Under the pieces are notes generated by a model that saw nothing but the letters and a program-made list of their open reading frames with translations, was not told the origin of the DNA and made no database searches. The translations under genes and the position numbers were made by a program. DNA of 64,000 nt from Achromobacter kerstersii (GTDB taxonomy: Bacteria; Pseudomonadota; Gammaproteobacteria; Burkholderiales; Burkholderiaceae_B): assembly GCF_902859595.1 (NCBI RefSeq), contig NZ_CADIJQ010000007.1, positions 186,001 to 250,000 on the forward strand, in the 5' to 3' direction. Each line of letters starts with the position of its first letter. Position 1 is the stretch's first letter. This document shows, piece after piece, positions 31,104-39,866 of this stretch.

Positions 31104-31132
31104 TTGTTACAAGCATATGCGTCCCTTATTAG
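31104..31132 (+). promoter_or_regulatory. Candidate promoter for the peptide-type transporter operon
   Basis: TTGTTA (31104-31109) and TATTAG (31127-31132) have the ideal 17-bp spacing about 110 bp before the binding-protein gene. A small perfect dyad, TCGAAC-ATC-GTTCGA (31079-31093), lies just upstream and could be an operator. Confidence 0.4.
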
Positions 31133-31243
31133 GTCTCCCTCTGTGAAAAGGGGCCACGGTACGCATAAACCCTGAATTGACTGGGGTCTTGGCGCTAGGC
31201 ACACTCGCGCCGGTATTCAGACTAATGTCAGGAGTTAACCCCT

Positions 31244-32815
31244 ATGCGCCGCACTTTGATTGCTATCGCGATCGCCGCCGCCGTGGCAGCACCCTCGATC
31301 GGGTACGCCAAGACTTTCCGTTGGGCCGCTCAGGGCGACATCCTTACCTTTGATCCGCACTCGCAGAACGAAGGCATGACGATCGCCGCCAACAGCTACA
31401 TCTACGAACCGCTGGTGGACTACGACAAGACGTTCAAGGTGGTGCCGCGCCTGGCGACGGAATGGGAACAACTGTCGCCCACCCTGTACCGCTTCAAGCT
31501 GCGCCCCGGCGTGAAGTTCCATGACGGCGCCGCCTTCACGGCGGACGACGCGGTGTTCTCGATTCACCGCGCCATGGCCCCCACGTCGAATTACAAGGCC
31601 TACACGACCGGCATCAAGGAAGCGCGCAAGATCGACGACCTGACGATCGAAATCGAAACGTCGGCGCCCAACCCGGTGCTGCTGCGCCAGCTGACCAACG
31701 TGTTCATCATGAACAAGGCCTGGTCGGAAAAGAACAACATCGCCAAGCCGCAGGACTACGTCAACAAGGAAGAAACCTTCGGCGCCCGCAACACCAACGG
31801 CACCGGCCCGTACAAGCTGAAGACGCGCGAAGTGGACGTGCGCACCGTCTTTGAAGAAAACAAAGACTGGTGGAACAAGGCTGGCAAGGTCGGCAACGTG
31901 ACGGAAGTGGTGTTCACGCCGATCAAGCAGAACGCCACCCGCACCGCGGCGCTGCTGTCGGGCGAGATCGACTTCGTGCTGGACCCGGCCGCGCAAGATC
32001 TGGAGCGTCTGCGCCAGGCGCAGAAGGTCGTTGAAGGCAACGAATACCGCACCATCTACCTGGGCCTGGATCAGAAGCGTCCGGAGTTGCAGTACTCGAA
32101 CATCAAGGGCAAGAACCCGTTCCAGGACATCCGCGTGCGTGAAGCGCTGTACCGCGCCATCGACGTGGACGCCATCAAGCGCGCCGTGATGCGCGGCCTG
32201 TCTGCGCCCACCGGCACGATGATCGCGCCGCAGGTGCATGGCTGGGCGGAATCGGTGCACAAGCGCGTGCCCTACGATCCCGAAAAGTCGCGCGCGCTGC
32301 TGAAGGAAGCGGGCTACGACGGCACGCTGAACTTCACGCTGGACTGCCCGAACAACCGCTACATCAACGACGAAGCCATCTGTCAGGCCGTGGTTGGCAT
32401 GTGGGCCAAGGTGGGCGTAAAGGCCACGATGAACGCCATGCCGCGTTCCACGTACTTCCCGAAGGTGCAGTCGTTTGACACCAGCGCCTACCTGTTCGGC
32501 TGGGGCGTGCCCACGTTCGACGCCATGTACTCGCTGCAAAACCTGATCCGCACCAAGGGCGAAGGCGCGGACGGCATGTACAACCTGGGCGGCTACAGCA
32601 ACAAGGAACTTGACGCCATCATTGATCGCATCAAGACCGAGACTGATCCCGCCAAGCGCGACGCCGACATCATCACCGTGCTGGAAGGGCACGCCAAGGA
32701 CTTCGGTCACATCCCGCTGCATGACCAGGTCATCCCCTGGGCGATGCGCAAGAACGTCACGGTCATCCACCGTGCCGACAATCGCCTTGTTGCCGATTGG
32801 GTCAAGGTTGACTGA
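31244..32815 (+). CDS. Peptide-type ABC transporter substrate-binding protein (SBP family 5)
   Basis: 523 residues with a signal peptide (MRRTLIAIAIAAAVAAPSIGYA). The mature protein has the family 5 marks: FRWAAQGDILTFDPHSQNEG, YEPLVDYDK, YRFKLRPGVKFHDGAAFTADDAVFS, and FQDIRVREALYRAIDVD. Family members bind di/oligopeptides, haem, nickel or opines in the periplasm; the ligand cannot be read from sequence. AGGAGT precedes the ATG. It heads a five-gene operon, and a strong hairpin after the stop probably makes it more abundant than the membrane parts. Confidence 0.92.
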   Translation: MRRTLIAIAIAAAVAAPSIGYAKTFRWAAQGDILTFDPHSQNEGMTIAANSYIYEPLVDYDKTFKVVPRLATEWEQLSPTLYRFKLRPGVKFHDGAAFTADDAVFSIHRAMAPTSNYKAYTTGIKEARKIDDLTIEIETSAPNPVLLRQLTNVFIMNKAWSEKNNIAKPQDYVNKEETFGARNTNGTGPYKLKTREVDVRTVFEENKDWWNKAGKVGNVTEVVFTPIKQNATRTAALLSGEIDFVLDPAAQDLERLRQAQKVVEGNEYRTIYLGLDQKRPELQYSNIKGKNPFQDIRVREALYRAIDVDAIKRAVMRGLSAPTGTMIAPQVHGWAESVHKRVPYDPEKSRALLKEAGYDGTLNFTLDCPNNRYINDEAICQAVVGMWAKVGVKATMNAMPRSTYFPKVQSFDTSAYLFGWGVPTFDAMYSLQNLIRTKGEGADGMYNLGGYSNKELDAIIDRIKTETDPAKRDADIITVLEGHAKDFGHIPLHDQVIPWAMRKNVTVIHRADNRLVADWVKVD

Positions 32816-32829
32816 TCCCGGCTAACCAG

Positions 32830-32876
32830 ACGGCGTGGAGCCTACCCGGCTCCCGCCGTTTTGCTTTTGGTTTTTC
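32830..32876 (+). terminator. Attenuator-like hairpin between binding-protein and permease genes
   Basis: ACGGCGTGGAGCC (32830-32842) pairs with GGCTCCCGCCGT (32848-32859) with a single bulged base, followed by a T-rich tract to 32876. It lies 15 bp after the stop, inside the operon. Partial termination here would give more binding protein than permease, a known arrangement in ABC importers. Confidence 0.75.
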
Positions 32877-32882
32877 CCGCCT

Positions 32883-33872
32883 ATGTTTGCTTTCATACTG
32901 CGTCGCCTGTTGCAGGCCGTAGCGGTGATGCTCACCGTCGCGCTACTGGCCTTTGTGCTTTTTCAATACGTCGGCGACCCTGTCACCATCATGCTGGGGC
33001 AGGACGCCACCGATGCCGAGCGCATCGAGTTGCGTGAACGCTTGGGGCTGAACGAGCCCGCCATCGTTCAATTCGGCCATTTCGTGGCCAACGCCGCGCA
33101 GGGCAATTTCGGTATATCCCTGCGTCAGAGCGAACCCGTTTCCACCTTGTTGAAATCCCGCCTGCCGGCAACGCTAGAGCTGTCCATGGTGGCCGCCTTG
33201 CTGGCGCTGGTCGTGGGTGTGCCGCTGGGGGTGTACACCGCGCTCAAGCGCAACAGCCTGGTGTCTCAGCTGCTGCTTGCAGGATCGCTCTTGGGCGTGT
33301 CGTTGCCGACGTTCCTGATTGGCATCCTGCTGATTCTGGTCTTCTCGGTGCAGCTGGGCTGGCTGCCCAGCTATGGGCGGGGCGATACCGTCGCCGTGGG
33401 CTGGTGGACGTCGGGCCTCTTCACCGCGACCGGCTGGAAGCATTTGATCCTGCCGTCCATCACCTTGTCGCTGTTTCAGATGACCTTGGTGCTGCGCCTG
33501 GTGCGTTCGGAAATGCTGGAAGTGCTGCGGTCTGACTACATCAAGTTTGCCCGCGCCCGGGGCCTGAAGCGCCGCGCCATCCACTTCGGCCATGCGTTGA
33601 AGAACACGATGGTGCCGGTGATCACCATTACCGGCTTGCAGCTGGGCGGCATCATCGCTTTCGCCATCGTCACCGAGACCGTGTTCCAGTGGCCGGGCAT
33701 GGGCCTGCTGTTCATCCAGGCGGTGCAATTCGCCGACGTGCCGGTCATGGCCGCGTACCTGTGCCTGATCGCGCTGGTGTTCGTGGTGATCAACCTGATC
33801 GTCGATCTTCTTTATTTCGTCGTGGACCCGCGCTTGCGTTCCGGGATGACTCGCGCCGGGGGGGCTCACTGA
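32883..33872 (+). CDS. Peptide-type ABC transporter permease (DppB-like)
   Basis: 329 residues, six or so membrane segments. N-terminal FILRRLLQAVAVMLTVALLAFVLFQ is the standard DppB opening; the ATPase-contact loop is RSEMLEVLRSDYIKFARARGLKRRAIHFGHALKN. It forms the pore with the DppC-like partner. The ATG at 32883 immediately begins the first helix but has a weak ribosome site because the hairpin precedes it. Its stop overlaps the next start (TGATG). Confidence 0.92.
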   Translation: MFAFILRRLLQAVAVMLTVALLAFVLFQYVGDPVTIMLGQDATDAERIELRERLGLNEPAIVQFGHFVANAAQGNFGISLRQSEPVSTLLKSRLPATLELSMVAALLALVVGVPLGVYTALKRNSLVSQLLLAGSLLGVSLPTFLIGILLILVFSVQLGWLPSYGRGDTVAVGWWTSGLFTATGWKHLILPSITLSLFQMTLVLRLVRSEMLEVLRSDYIKFARARGLKRRAIHFGHALKNTMVPVITITGLQLGGIIAFAIVTETVFQWPGMGLLFIQAVQFADVPVMAAYLCLIALVFVVINLIVDLLYFVVDPRLRSGMTRAGGAH

Positions 33873-34786
33873 TGCGCGCCGTACTCAAACGCTGGTGGGA
33901 CAGCGACATTGCCTGGGCCTGGCGCCGGGCGCCCGTGGCCATCATTGCAACGCTGCTGCTGGCGACGTTGCTGATTGGCTCGTTCGGCGCCGGCTGGGTC
34001 GCGCCGCACAACCCCTTCGATCTGACCAAGGTGGAATTGCTGGACGCCTTGTTGCCGCCCGCTTGGGAGGCCAACGGCCAGGCGACGTATCTGCTGGGCA
34101 CCGACAGCCAGGGCCGCGATCTGTATTCGGCCATTCTGTACGGCACGCGCGTGTCGCTGTTGATCGGGTTGGCGTCGGTGGTGCTGTCAATGCTGATCGG
34201 CATTGTGCTGGGGCTGATCTCGGGCTACGCGGGCGGGCGCATCGACGCGTTCATCATGCGGGTGGCCGACGTGCAGCTGTCGTTCCCGGCCATTCTGATC
34301 GCGCTGCTGATCGATGGCGTGGCGCGTGCCGCGGTGCCGCGCGACATGCATGAGCTGATCGCGTTCCCGGTTCTGATCGGCGCCATTGCGCTGGCCGGCT
34401 GGCCGCAATATGCACGCACCGTGCGCGGCTCCACGCTGGTGGAGAAGAACCGCGAATACGTGCAGGCGGCGCGCGTGATTGGGGTGGCGTCGCCCGTCAT
34501 CATGTTCCGCCACGTGCTGCCCAATGTGCTGGGGCCGGTGCTGGTGTTGGCGACGGTGCATCTGGCCACCGCCATCATCACCGAGGCGACCTTGTCGTTC
34601 CTGGGGGTGGGCGTGCCGCCGACGGCGCCGTCGCTGGGCACGCTGATCCGTATCGGTAACGACTTCCTGTTTTCCGGCGAATGGTGGATCACCATTTTCC
34701 CGGGCGCGGCGCTGGTGCTGCTGGTGCTGTCGGTCAACCTACTGGGTGACTGGCTGCGCGATGCGCTCAACCCGCGGCTGAATTGA
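33872..34786 (+). CDS. Peptide-type ABC transporter permease (DppC-like)
   Basis: 304 residues. LLGTDSQGRDLYSAILYGTRVSLLIGL and the EAA loop NREYVQAARVIGVASPVIMFRHVLPN are typical of DppC/OppC. It carries an N-terminal cytoplasmic stretch and five to six membrane helices. Start fixed by one-base overlap with the upstream permease stop. Confidence 0.92.
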   Translation: MRAVLKRWWDSDIAWAWRRAPVAIIATLLLATLLIGSFGAGWVAPHNPFDLTKVELLDALLPPAWEANGQATYLLGTDSQGRDLYSAILYGTRVSLLIGLASVVLSMLIGIVLGLISGYAGGRIDAFIMRVADVQLSFPAILIALLIDGVARAAVPRDMHELIAFPVLIGAIALAGWPQYARTVRGSTLVEKNREYVQAARVIGVASPVIMFRHVLPNVLGPVLVLATVHLATAIITEATLSFLGVGVPPTAPSLGTLIRIGNDFLFSGEWWITIFPGAALVLLVLSVNLLGDWLRDALNPRLN

Positions 34787-34793
34787 GGTAACC

Positions 34794-35774
34794 ATGAGCG
34801 CACTTCTAGAAGTCCGCAATCTGCGCGTGGAGTTTCCCACGCGCCGCGGCACGCTACGCGCCCTGGACGATGTGTCCTTTTCCATCCAGGCGGGCGAAGT
34901 CCTGGGCGTGGTGGGTGAGTCGGGCGCCGGCAAATCGCTGACCGGCGCGTCCATCATTGGTTTGCTGGAGCCGCCGGGGCGCATCGCCGCGGGCGAGATC
35001 CTGCTGGCGGGCCGCCGTATCGACAATCTGCCTGATGAGCAGATGCGCCGCGTGCGCGGACGCGAGATCGGGGCGGTGTTCCAGGACCCGCTGACGTCGT
35101 TGAATCCGCTGTACACGGTGGGCCGGCAGTTGGCCGAAACCATCGTCACGCACTTGGATATGACGTGGTCGCAGGCGCGCAACCGCGCGGTGGAGCTGTT
35201 GGCATCGACGGGTATTCCGGCGGCGCGCGAGCGCATTGACCACTATCCGCATCAGTTCTCGGGCGGGATGCGTCAGCGCGTGGTGATTGCGCTGGCGCTG
35301 GCGGCCGAGCCCAAGCTGGTGGTGGCCGACGAGCCGACGACGGCGCTGGATGTGTCCATTCAGGCGCAGATCATCGAGCTGCTGAAACGGTTGTGCCGCG
35401 AGCATGGCACGGCGGTGATGCTGATCACGCACGATATGGGCGTGATTGCGGAAACGGCCGACCGCGTGGCGGTGATGTACGCGGGCCGCGTGGCCGAGAT
35501 CGGGCCGGTGGCGGATGTGATTCACAAGCCGCGCCATCCGTATACGTCGGGGCTGATGGGGTCGATTCCGTCGCTGGAAGGGCACACGGAAAGGCTGGTG
35601 CAGATTGACGGCAGCATGCCGCGCCTGAACGCGATTCCGCCGGGCTGTGCGTTCAATCCGCGTTGCGGGCAGCGTTTGCCGCGCTGTGCGACGGAGCGCC
35701 CCGAGTTGTTGCCGGCGGGCACGTCCCGCGCGGCCTGTTGGTTGCATGACGAAAAAAGTAAGGTGGCCGCATGA
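34794..35774 (+). CDS. Peptide-type ABC transporter ATPase (DppD-like)
   Basis: 326 residues. Walker [11 protein letters not shown]-loop [16 protein letters not shown], signature [15 protein letters not shown], Walker [14 protein letters not shown]-loop LITHD. The C-terminal [16 protein letters not shown] motif is the oligopeptide ATPase domain, whose cysteines bind an iron-sulfur cluster in some homologues. TTGAGGTAACC precedes the ATG; its end overlaps the next gene by 4 bp. Confidence 0.94.
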   Translation: MSALLEVRNLRVEFPTRRGTLRALDDVSFSIQAGEVLGVVGESGAGKSLTGASIIGLLEPPGRIAAGEILLAGRRIDNLPDEQMRRVRGREIGAVFQDPLTSLNPLYTVGRQLAETIVTHLDMTWSQARNRAVELLASTGIPAARERIDHYPHQFSGGMRQRVVIALALAAEPKLVVADEPTTALDVSIQAQIIELLKRLCREHGTAVMLITHDMGVIAETADRVAVMYAGRVAEIGPVADVIHKPRHPYTSGLMGSIPSLEGHTERLVQIDGSMPRLNAIPPGCAFNPRCGQRLPRCATERPELLPAGTSRAACWLHDEKSKVAA

Positions 35775-36766
35775 GCACGCCTCTGGTTGAAGTGAAGGAC
35801 GCGGCGCGCTGGTTCGATGTGTCGCCGCCTTGGTTGGAACGCAAGCTGGCGGGCAAGCCGCGGGTGATGCTGCGCGCGGTGGATGGCGTGTCGTTCGAGA
35901 TTGCGCGGGGCGAAACGTTGGCGCTGGTGGGCGAGTCAGGGTGTGGAAAATCCACGGTGGCGCGGATGCTGGTGGGTTTGTATGGCCTGACGCGGGGGGA
36001 TATCCGTTTCGATGGGCAGCCGTTGTCGCGGATGTCGGAGAAGGGCGGGCGGGCGTTGCGCAAGCGCTTGCAGATGATTTTCCAGGACCCGTATGCCAGC
36101 TTGAATCCGCGTTGGCGCGTGGGCCGCATCATTGCGGAGCCGATGCTGACGCATACGCAGATGACGCCCGACGAACGGGTTGCGCGGGTTAGTGAATTGC
36201 TGAAGCAGGTGGGGCTGGACCCGGCGGATCAGGGGCGCTATCCGCATCAGTTTTCGGGCGGTCAGCGCCAGCGCATTTCGATTGCGCGGGCGTTGGCGGT
36301 GAATCCGGAATTCCTGGTGTGCGATGAGCCGACGTCGGCGCTGGACGTGTCGGTGCAGGCGCAGGTGCTGAATCTGATGAAGGATCTGCAACGCAAGCTG
36401 GGGCTGACTTACCTGTTCATTTCGCACAATCTGGCGGTGGTGCATCACGTGGCGGATCGCGTCGGGGTGATGTATCTGGGGCGGATGGTGGAAGTGGCGC
36501 CGCGTGATGAGTTGTTTGCGCGGCCACGGCATCCGTATACGCGGATGCTGCTGGAGGCGATTCCGGATATCAATGGGGCGGGGAAGCCGCGTACCGCAGT
36601 GGCGGGGGAAGTGCCGAATCCGTTGAATCCGCCGTCAGGGTGTACGTTTCATCCGCGGTGTCCGCATGCGAATGATCGGTGCCGGGCTGAGGCGCCGGTG
36701 GCTCGGTTGGCGGGGGTGTCGGTGGTGGCTTGCCACGCGGTGGAGGAGGGGCGGATTTCGGGGTGA
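35771..36766 (+). CDS. Peptide-type ABC transporter ATPase (DppF-like)
   Basis: 331 residues. Walker [11 protein letters not shown]-loop [16 protein letters not shown], signature [15 protein letters not shown], Walker [14 protein letters not shown]-loop FISHNLAVV, then the C-terminal [17 protein letters not shown] cysteine motif. It dimerises with the DppD-like ATPase. The last gene of the operon; codons become richer in rare-looking GGG and TTG towards the 3' end, as is common in this window's later dpp genes. Confidence 0.94.
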   Translation: MSTPLVEVKDAARWFDVSPPWLERKLAGKPRVMLRAVDGVSFEIARGETLALVGESGCGKSTVARMLVGLYGLTRGDIRFDGQPLSRMSEKGGRALRKRLQMIFQDPYASLNPRWRVGRIIAEPMLTHTQMTPDERVARVSELLKQVGLDPADQGRYPHQFSGGQRQRISIARALAVNPEFLVCDEPTSALDVSVQAQVLNLMKDLQRKLGLTYLFISHNLAVVHHVADRVGVMYLGRMVEVAPRDELFARPRHPYTRMLLEAIPDINGAGKPRTAVAGEVPNPLNPPSGCTFHPRCPHANDRCRAEAPVARLAGVSVVACHAVEEGRISG

Positions 36767-36850
36767 GTTGTTTTTGACGGGTGTTGGTGCTGGGGCGGTT
36801 GTTGTTCTTTTGGCGATCGTTGCGCTTAGGGTGATCGTTGTTCTTGTGGC

Positions 36851-37013
36851 GTCCGTCGCGGTGGGGGGCGGGGTGCGCGGGTCAACGATTGCGGTCCGGA
36901 GCCTTCGCTCCGGACTGCCCCTTCGTCATCTTCGTTGTTGCCTGCGGCAACTGCCTTCAGATTCCCTCGGGCGCATCGACTCCCCGCGCACCCCGCCCCC
37001 CACCGCGACGGAC
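36851..37013. repeat. Perfect 31-bp inverted repeat enclosing two hairpins
   Basis: 36851-36881 is the exact reverse complement of 36983-37013, starting GTCCGTCGCGGTGGGG. The 101 bp between hold two further perfect dyads: GTCCGGAGC-CTTC-GCTCCGGAC (36894-36915) and GTTGCC-TGC-GGCAAC (36937-36951). No gene is credible in the 36767-37327 gap. The structure suggests a non-autonomous mobile or palindromic intergenic element rather than a simple terminator. Confidence 0.85.
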
Positions 37014-37116
37014 TCGCGTTGTGCATGAATTGACCGGCCCTGGGGCGGATGGTGTGCTTGGCGTTTTTGCCGCGCGTTTTTTTTGAGTGGGAAGGTCTTG
37101 CTGGGCCGCCAAAGCC

Positions 37117-37138
37117 GGCCGCGCGGGCGGCCTTTTTT
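37117..37138 (+). terminator. Rho-independent terminator downstream of the peptide transporter operon
   Basis: GGCCGC (37117-37122) pairs with GCGGCC (37127-37132) over a four-base loop, followed by six T. It lies about 350 bp after the DppF-like gene, beyond the inverted-repeat element. Confidence 0.65.
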
Positions 37139-37206
37139 GGCATTTGGGTGGCTTGTGGGGTACGGCCGCTGATGGCCGCTTGCGGCGGACGGTGCTGAGT
37201 CATTCG

Positions 37207-37302
37207 TAGGATGGGTGACGCGCGTATTGGCTTGCGCTCTTGCGCTGTTGCGCTGTTGCGCTCTTGCGCTATTGCGCGATTGTGGATCGCGCTTACCCAT
37301 CA
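37207..37302. repeat. TAGGATGGGTGA-ended element with six 8-bp tandem repeats
   Basis: The left end TAGGATGGGTGACGCGC (37207-37223) and right end GCGCTTACCCATCA (37289-37302) are imperfectly complementary. Between them TTGCGCTN repeats six times (37232-37279). A related pair of ends occurs at 49924-50100, so this is a dispersed repeat family, seen here in intergenic DNA only. Confidence 0.6.
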
Positions 37303-37327
37303 TTGCCGACTTGGTATGACTTCAAAT

Positions 37328-37843
37328 TCAATGGCGCGGTTCTTCTACGCGCTCATACGGCGTGTCGTCGTCTTCATCGTCCTCGTCGTCTTCTTCTTCC
37401 TCTTCGTCGTCCTGAACCGGCTGCGGCTCCTCGGTCAACGCGAAGGGCAAGACGTCTTCCAAGCTGTCTGACCACGCGGATTCTTCGCCGTCGTGGTCCA
37501 GCTTGATGAATCTTTCGCCTTCGTTCAGCGAAATCTGTACGGCCCACAGGTAAAGGCAGTCGTAGGTGTCGTCGTCAGAATGCGGCAGGCCGCCGCGGTT
37601 GCCCAGGATGCGGGAGCCGGCGCCGCCCAGTTGGACGTGGGTCTGGTCTTCTTCGACTTTTGCGTTTTCGTCCAGCGGAACGCCGTAGGTCACCCACTCG
37701 GTGCCTTCGTCGCCCAGCACCACTTCGGCCAGGACCGGTTTGCCCAGGTAGGCGCTGAGGGCGTCAGCCGTTTTGGCCAGCATGTCCAGTTCGGATGCGC
37801 TGAAGTGGGTGACGGAAGTGGGGGGAGTTGCAGAGGCGGACAT
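37328..37843 (-). CDS. Acidic hypothetical protein with Asp/Glu-rich tail
   Basis: 171 residues. The first about 130 look globular (LDMLAKTADALSAYLGKPVLAEVVLGDEGTEWVTYGVPL, YDCLYLWAVQISLNEGERFIKLDHDGEESAWSDSLEDVLPF). The C-terminal 30 include a run of about 20 acidic residues. There is no signal peptide or membrane helix, so it is probably cytosolic. I do not recognise a characterised family. It stands alone on the minus strand between repeats and the AraC gene. The acidic tail could mimic nucleic acid or act as a chaperone-like tail (speculative). Confidence 0.8.
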   Translation of the reverse strand: MSASATPPTSVTHFSASELDMLAKTADALSAYLGKPVLAEVVLGDEGTEWVTYGVPLDENAKVEEDQTHVQLGGAGSRILGNRGGLPHSDDDTYDCLYLWAVQISLNEGERFIKLDHDGEESAWSDSLEDVLPFALTEEPQPVQDDEEEEEDDEDDEDDDTPYERVEEPRH

Positions 37844-37964
37844 GAAATTTCCTGGGCGCGATGAAGCCGCGACGGCACGGCAAAATACATAAGGTCAGGC
37901 GACATTGTCGCGCGATCGGCGTTGCAATGCATCGGACGCTTGGATGACGAAGTGGTAAGGCCTT

Positions 37965-38756
37965 TCAGGCCATGGCCGGTACGCTGCGTTTGCGCACGCT
38001 GTCGGGGGATTCGCCGGTCAGCCGCTGGAACATGGCGATGAAGGCGGAGGGTGTGCTGTAGCCCAGTTCGCGCGCTACGGTTTGCACGGGTTGGCCGGCG
38101 TCCAGCATGCCTAGTGCGGATACGACGCGCAGGCGTTGGCGCCAGTCGTTGAACGACATACCCAGATGCTGTTGGCAGTGGCGCAGCAGGGTGCGCTCGG
38201 TGATGCCGGCGGTGGCGGCCCAGTAGGCGGCGCCGCGTTTGTCGCCGGGGCGGCGCTGTAACGCCGACAGGATGGGGGCCAGCACCGGTTCTGTGGTGGA
38301 TGGCAGATAGCTCGCGTAGGCGCGGGCCTGGCGGGCTTGGTCGATAACGATCTGCGCCATCCGGCGGTCTTCGGGGGTGGCGGGGTAGCGGATGCCGCGC
38401 CGTTCGAAGTCGGCCAGAATCGCGCGCATGACGGGGCTGATCTCAAGGGTGCAGGGCGTATCGGGTAGCCCTGCGCAGGCCTCGGCCGGGATATCGATGC
38501 AGGCGTAGTGCACTTCGCCTTCGTTCTGGCAGCAGTGCTCCACATGCGGCGGTATCCAGATGGCGTACTGCGGCGGCGACAGGTAGGTGACGCCGTTGAT
38601 GCCGATTTCCATGATGCCCGACAGCGCAAAGTTCAGTTCCGCCCACGGCGAGCTGTGGCGCTGCATGCGCGAATGGGGCGTGAAATGCAGGATGCGGCAG
38701 GCCAGCGGATAGGGCAGGTGGCCGGCCAGAACCGGGGCGGAATCGGCGAAGTCCAT
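37965..38756 (-). CDS. AraC-family transcriptional regulator
   Basis: 263 residues. An N-terminal cupin-like sensor (MQRHSSPWAELNFALSG, YAIWIPPHVEHCC) is followed by two C-terminal helix-turn-helix units (GITERTLLRHCQQHLGMSFNDWRQRLRV; LGYSTPSAFIAMFQRLTGESPDSVRK). The arrangement resembles the NimR/YdeO-like group often paired with a divergent exporter. It is divergent from the EamA transporter with only 97 bp between starts, so that transporter is the likely target. Confidence 0.9.
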   Translation of the reverse strand: MDFADSAPVLAGHLPYPLACRILHFTPHSRMQRHSSPWAELNFALSGIMEIGINGVTYLSPPQYAIWIPPHVEHCCQNEGEVHYACIDIPAEACAGLPDTPCTLEISPVMRAILADFERRGIRYPATPEDRRMAQIVIDQARQARAYASYLPSTTEPVLAPILSALQRRPGDKRGAAYWAATAGITERTLLRHCQQHLGMSFNDWRQRLRVVSALGMLDAGQPVQTVARELGYSTPSAFIAMFQRLTGESPDSVRKRSVPAMA

Positions 38757-38853
38757 GTCGGAAGTTCGTACGGAAATGTCTGTTTTTCATTATATACAGC
38801 ATGTCGGACACGCCCTACACTTGCGGCCTATTCCTATCTGGCATTACGCATTC

Positions 38854-39780
38854 ATGACGCGCGCTGACTCTCCCACCATTCCCGCCCGCTATCTGTTGTT
38901 TCCGATGCTGGCGGCCCTGATCTGGTCGGTCAATATGATCGTTACCAAGATGGCCGCTGGCGTGATTTCACCTGCCGTGATCGGTTTTTACCGCTGGGCG
39001 CTGGCTGGCGTGATGCTGACGCCGTTTGCGCTGCCGGGCGTGTGGGCGCAGCGCCGGCTGATCGTGCCGTACTTGCCCAAGTTCGCGGTGCTGGGCGGTT
39101 TGGGGATGGCGCTGTACCAGGGCCTGGCCTATGTGGCGGCGTCCACCACCACCGCCACCAATATGGGCATCATCACGGCGATGATTCCGCTGCTGACCAT
39201 CGCGGTCGGGACGGTCGTGCTGCGCCAGCGGCCGACGCTGATGGCGATGCTGGGCGGCCTGGTATCGCTGGCCGGGCTGGCGTTGCTGATTGGCGAAGGC
39301 GATCCGGCGCGGCTCTTGTCGGTGGGTGCGAACCCGGGTGATCTGCTGATGGGCATGGCCGCGCTGGCCTATGCGCTGTACGGCGTGCTGCTGCGCCGCT
39401 GGGGCTTGCCGGTGGGGCCGTGGCAGTCGCTGTATGTGCAGGTGGCGTTTGGCGTGTTGTTCCAGCTGCCCGCGTTTCTGATGGCGGCGCCGTCGCCGCT
39501 GAATGCCGACAACGTGCCGCTGGTGCTGTATGCGGCAATTTTCCCGTCGCTGTTTGCGCCGTTCCTGTGGATGCAGGGGGTGAAGCACCTGGGCCCGAAC
39601 CGCGCCAGTATCTTTTTGAACCTGATGCCGGTGGCCACGGTGGCGATCGCTGCCGTCTTCCTGGACGAAAAGCCGCATATCTTCCATATCGTGGGGGGCG
39701 CGCTGGCGCTGGCGGGGGTGATGCTGGCTCAGATGCGCACGCCGCGCCTGGGGTTGCGCACGGGCAAAGCTGGCGGTTGA
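38854..39780 (+). CDS. EamA/DMT-family membrane transporter
   Basis: 308 residues with ten predicted hydrophobic segments in two EamA repeats (about 15-145 and 165-300). Drug/metabolite transporters move amino acids, metabolites or toxic compounds across the inner membrane, usually outward. The start MTRADSPTIPARYLLFP was chosen where the first helix begins; longer in-frame starts run into the AraC promoter region. Substrate unknown. Confidence 0.9.
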   Translation: MTRADSPTIPARYLLFPMLAALIWSVNMIVTKMAAGVISPAVIGFYRWALAGVMLTPFALPGVWAQRRLIVPYLPKFAVLGGLGMALYQGLAYVAASTTTATNMGIITAMIPLLTIAVGTVVLRQRPTLMAMLGGLVSLAGLALLIGEGDPARLLSVGANPGDLLMGMAALAYALYGVLLRRWGLPVGPWQSLYVQVAFGVLFQLPAFLMAAPSPLNADNVPLVLYAAIFPSLFAPFLWMQGVKHLGPNRASIFLNLMPVATVAIAAVFLDEKPHIFHIVGGALALAGVMLAQMRTPRLGLRTGKAGG

Positions 39781-39866
39781 CCGCAGTGTTCCGTCCCTGA
39801 CGCACGCCTGTCAGGGTTCCGGCCTACAATCGACGGTTCATCAGCTTTCTTTCCCTATACGAGCCC

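Noticed and set aside
31235..32770. 511-codon minus-strand frame opposite the SBP family 5 gene
   Set aside because: The plus strand encodes a complete binding protein with signal peptide and operon context; the minus frame shows only shadow composition.
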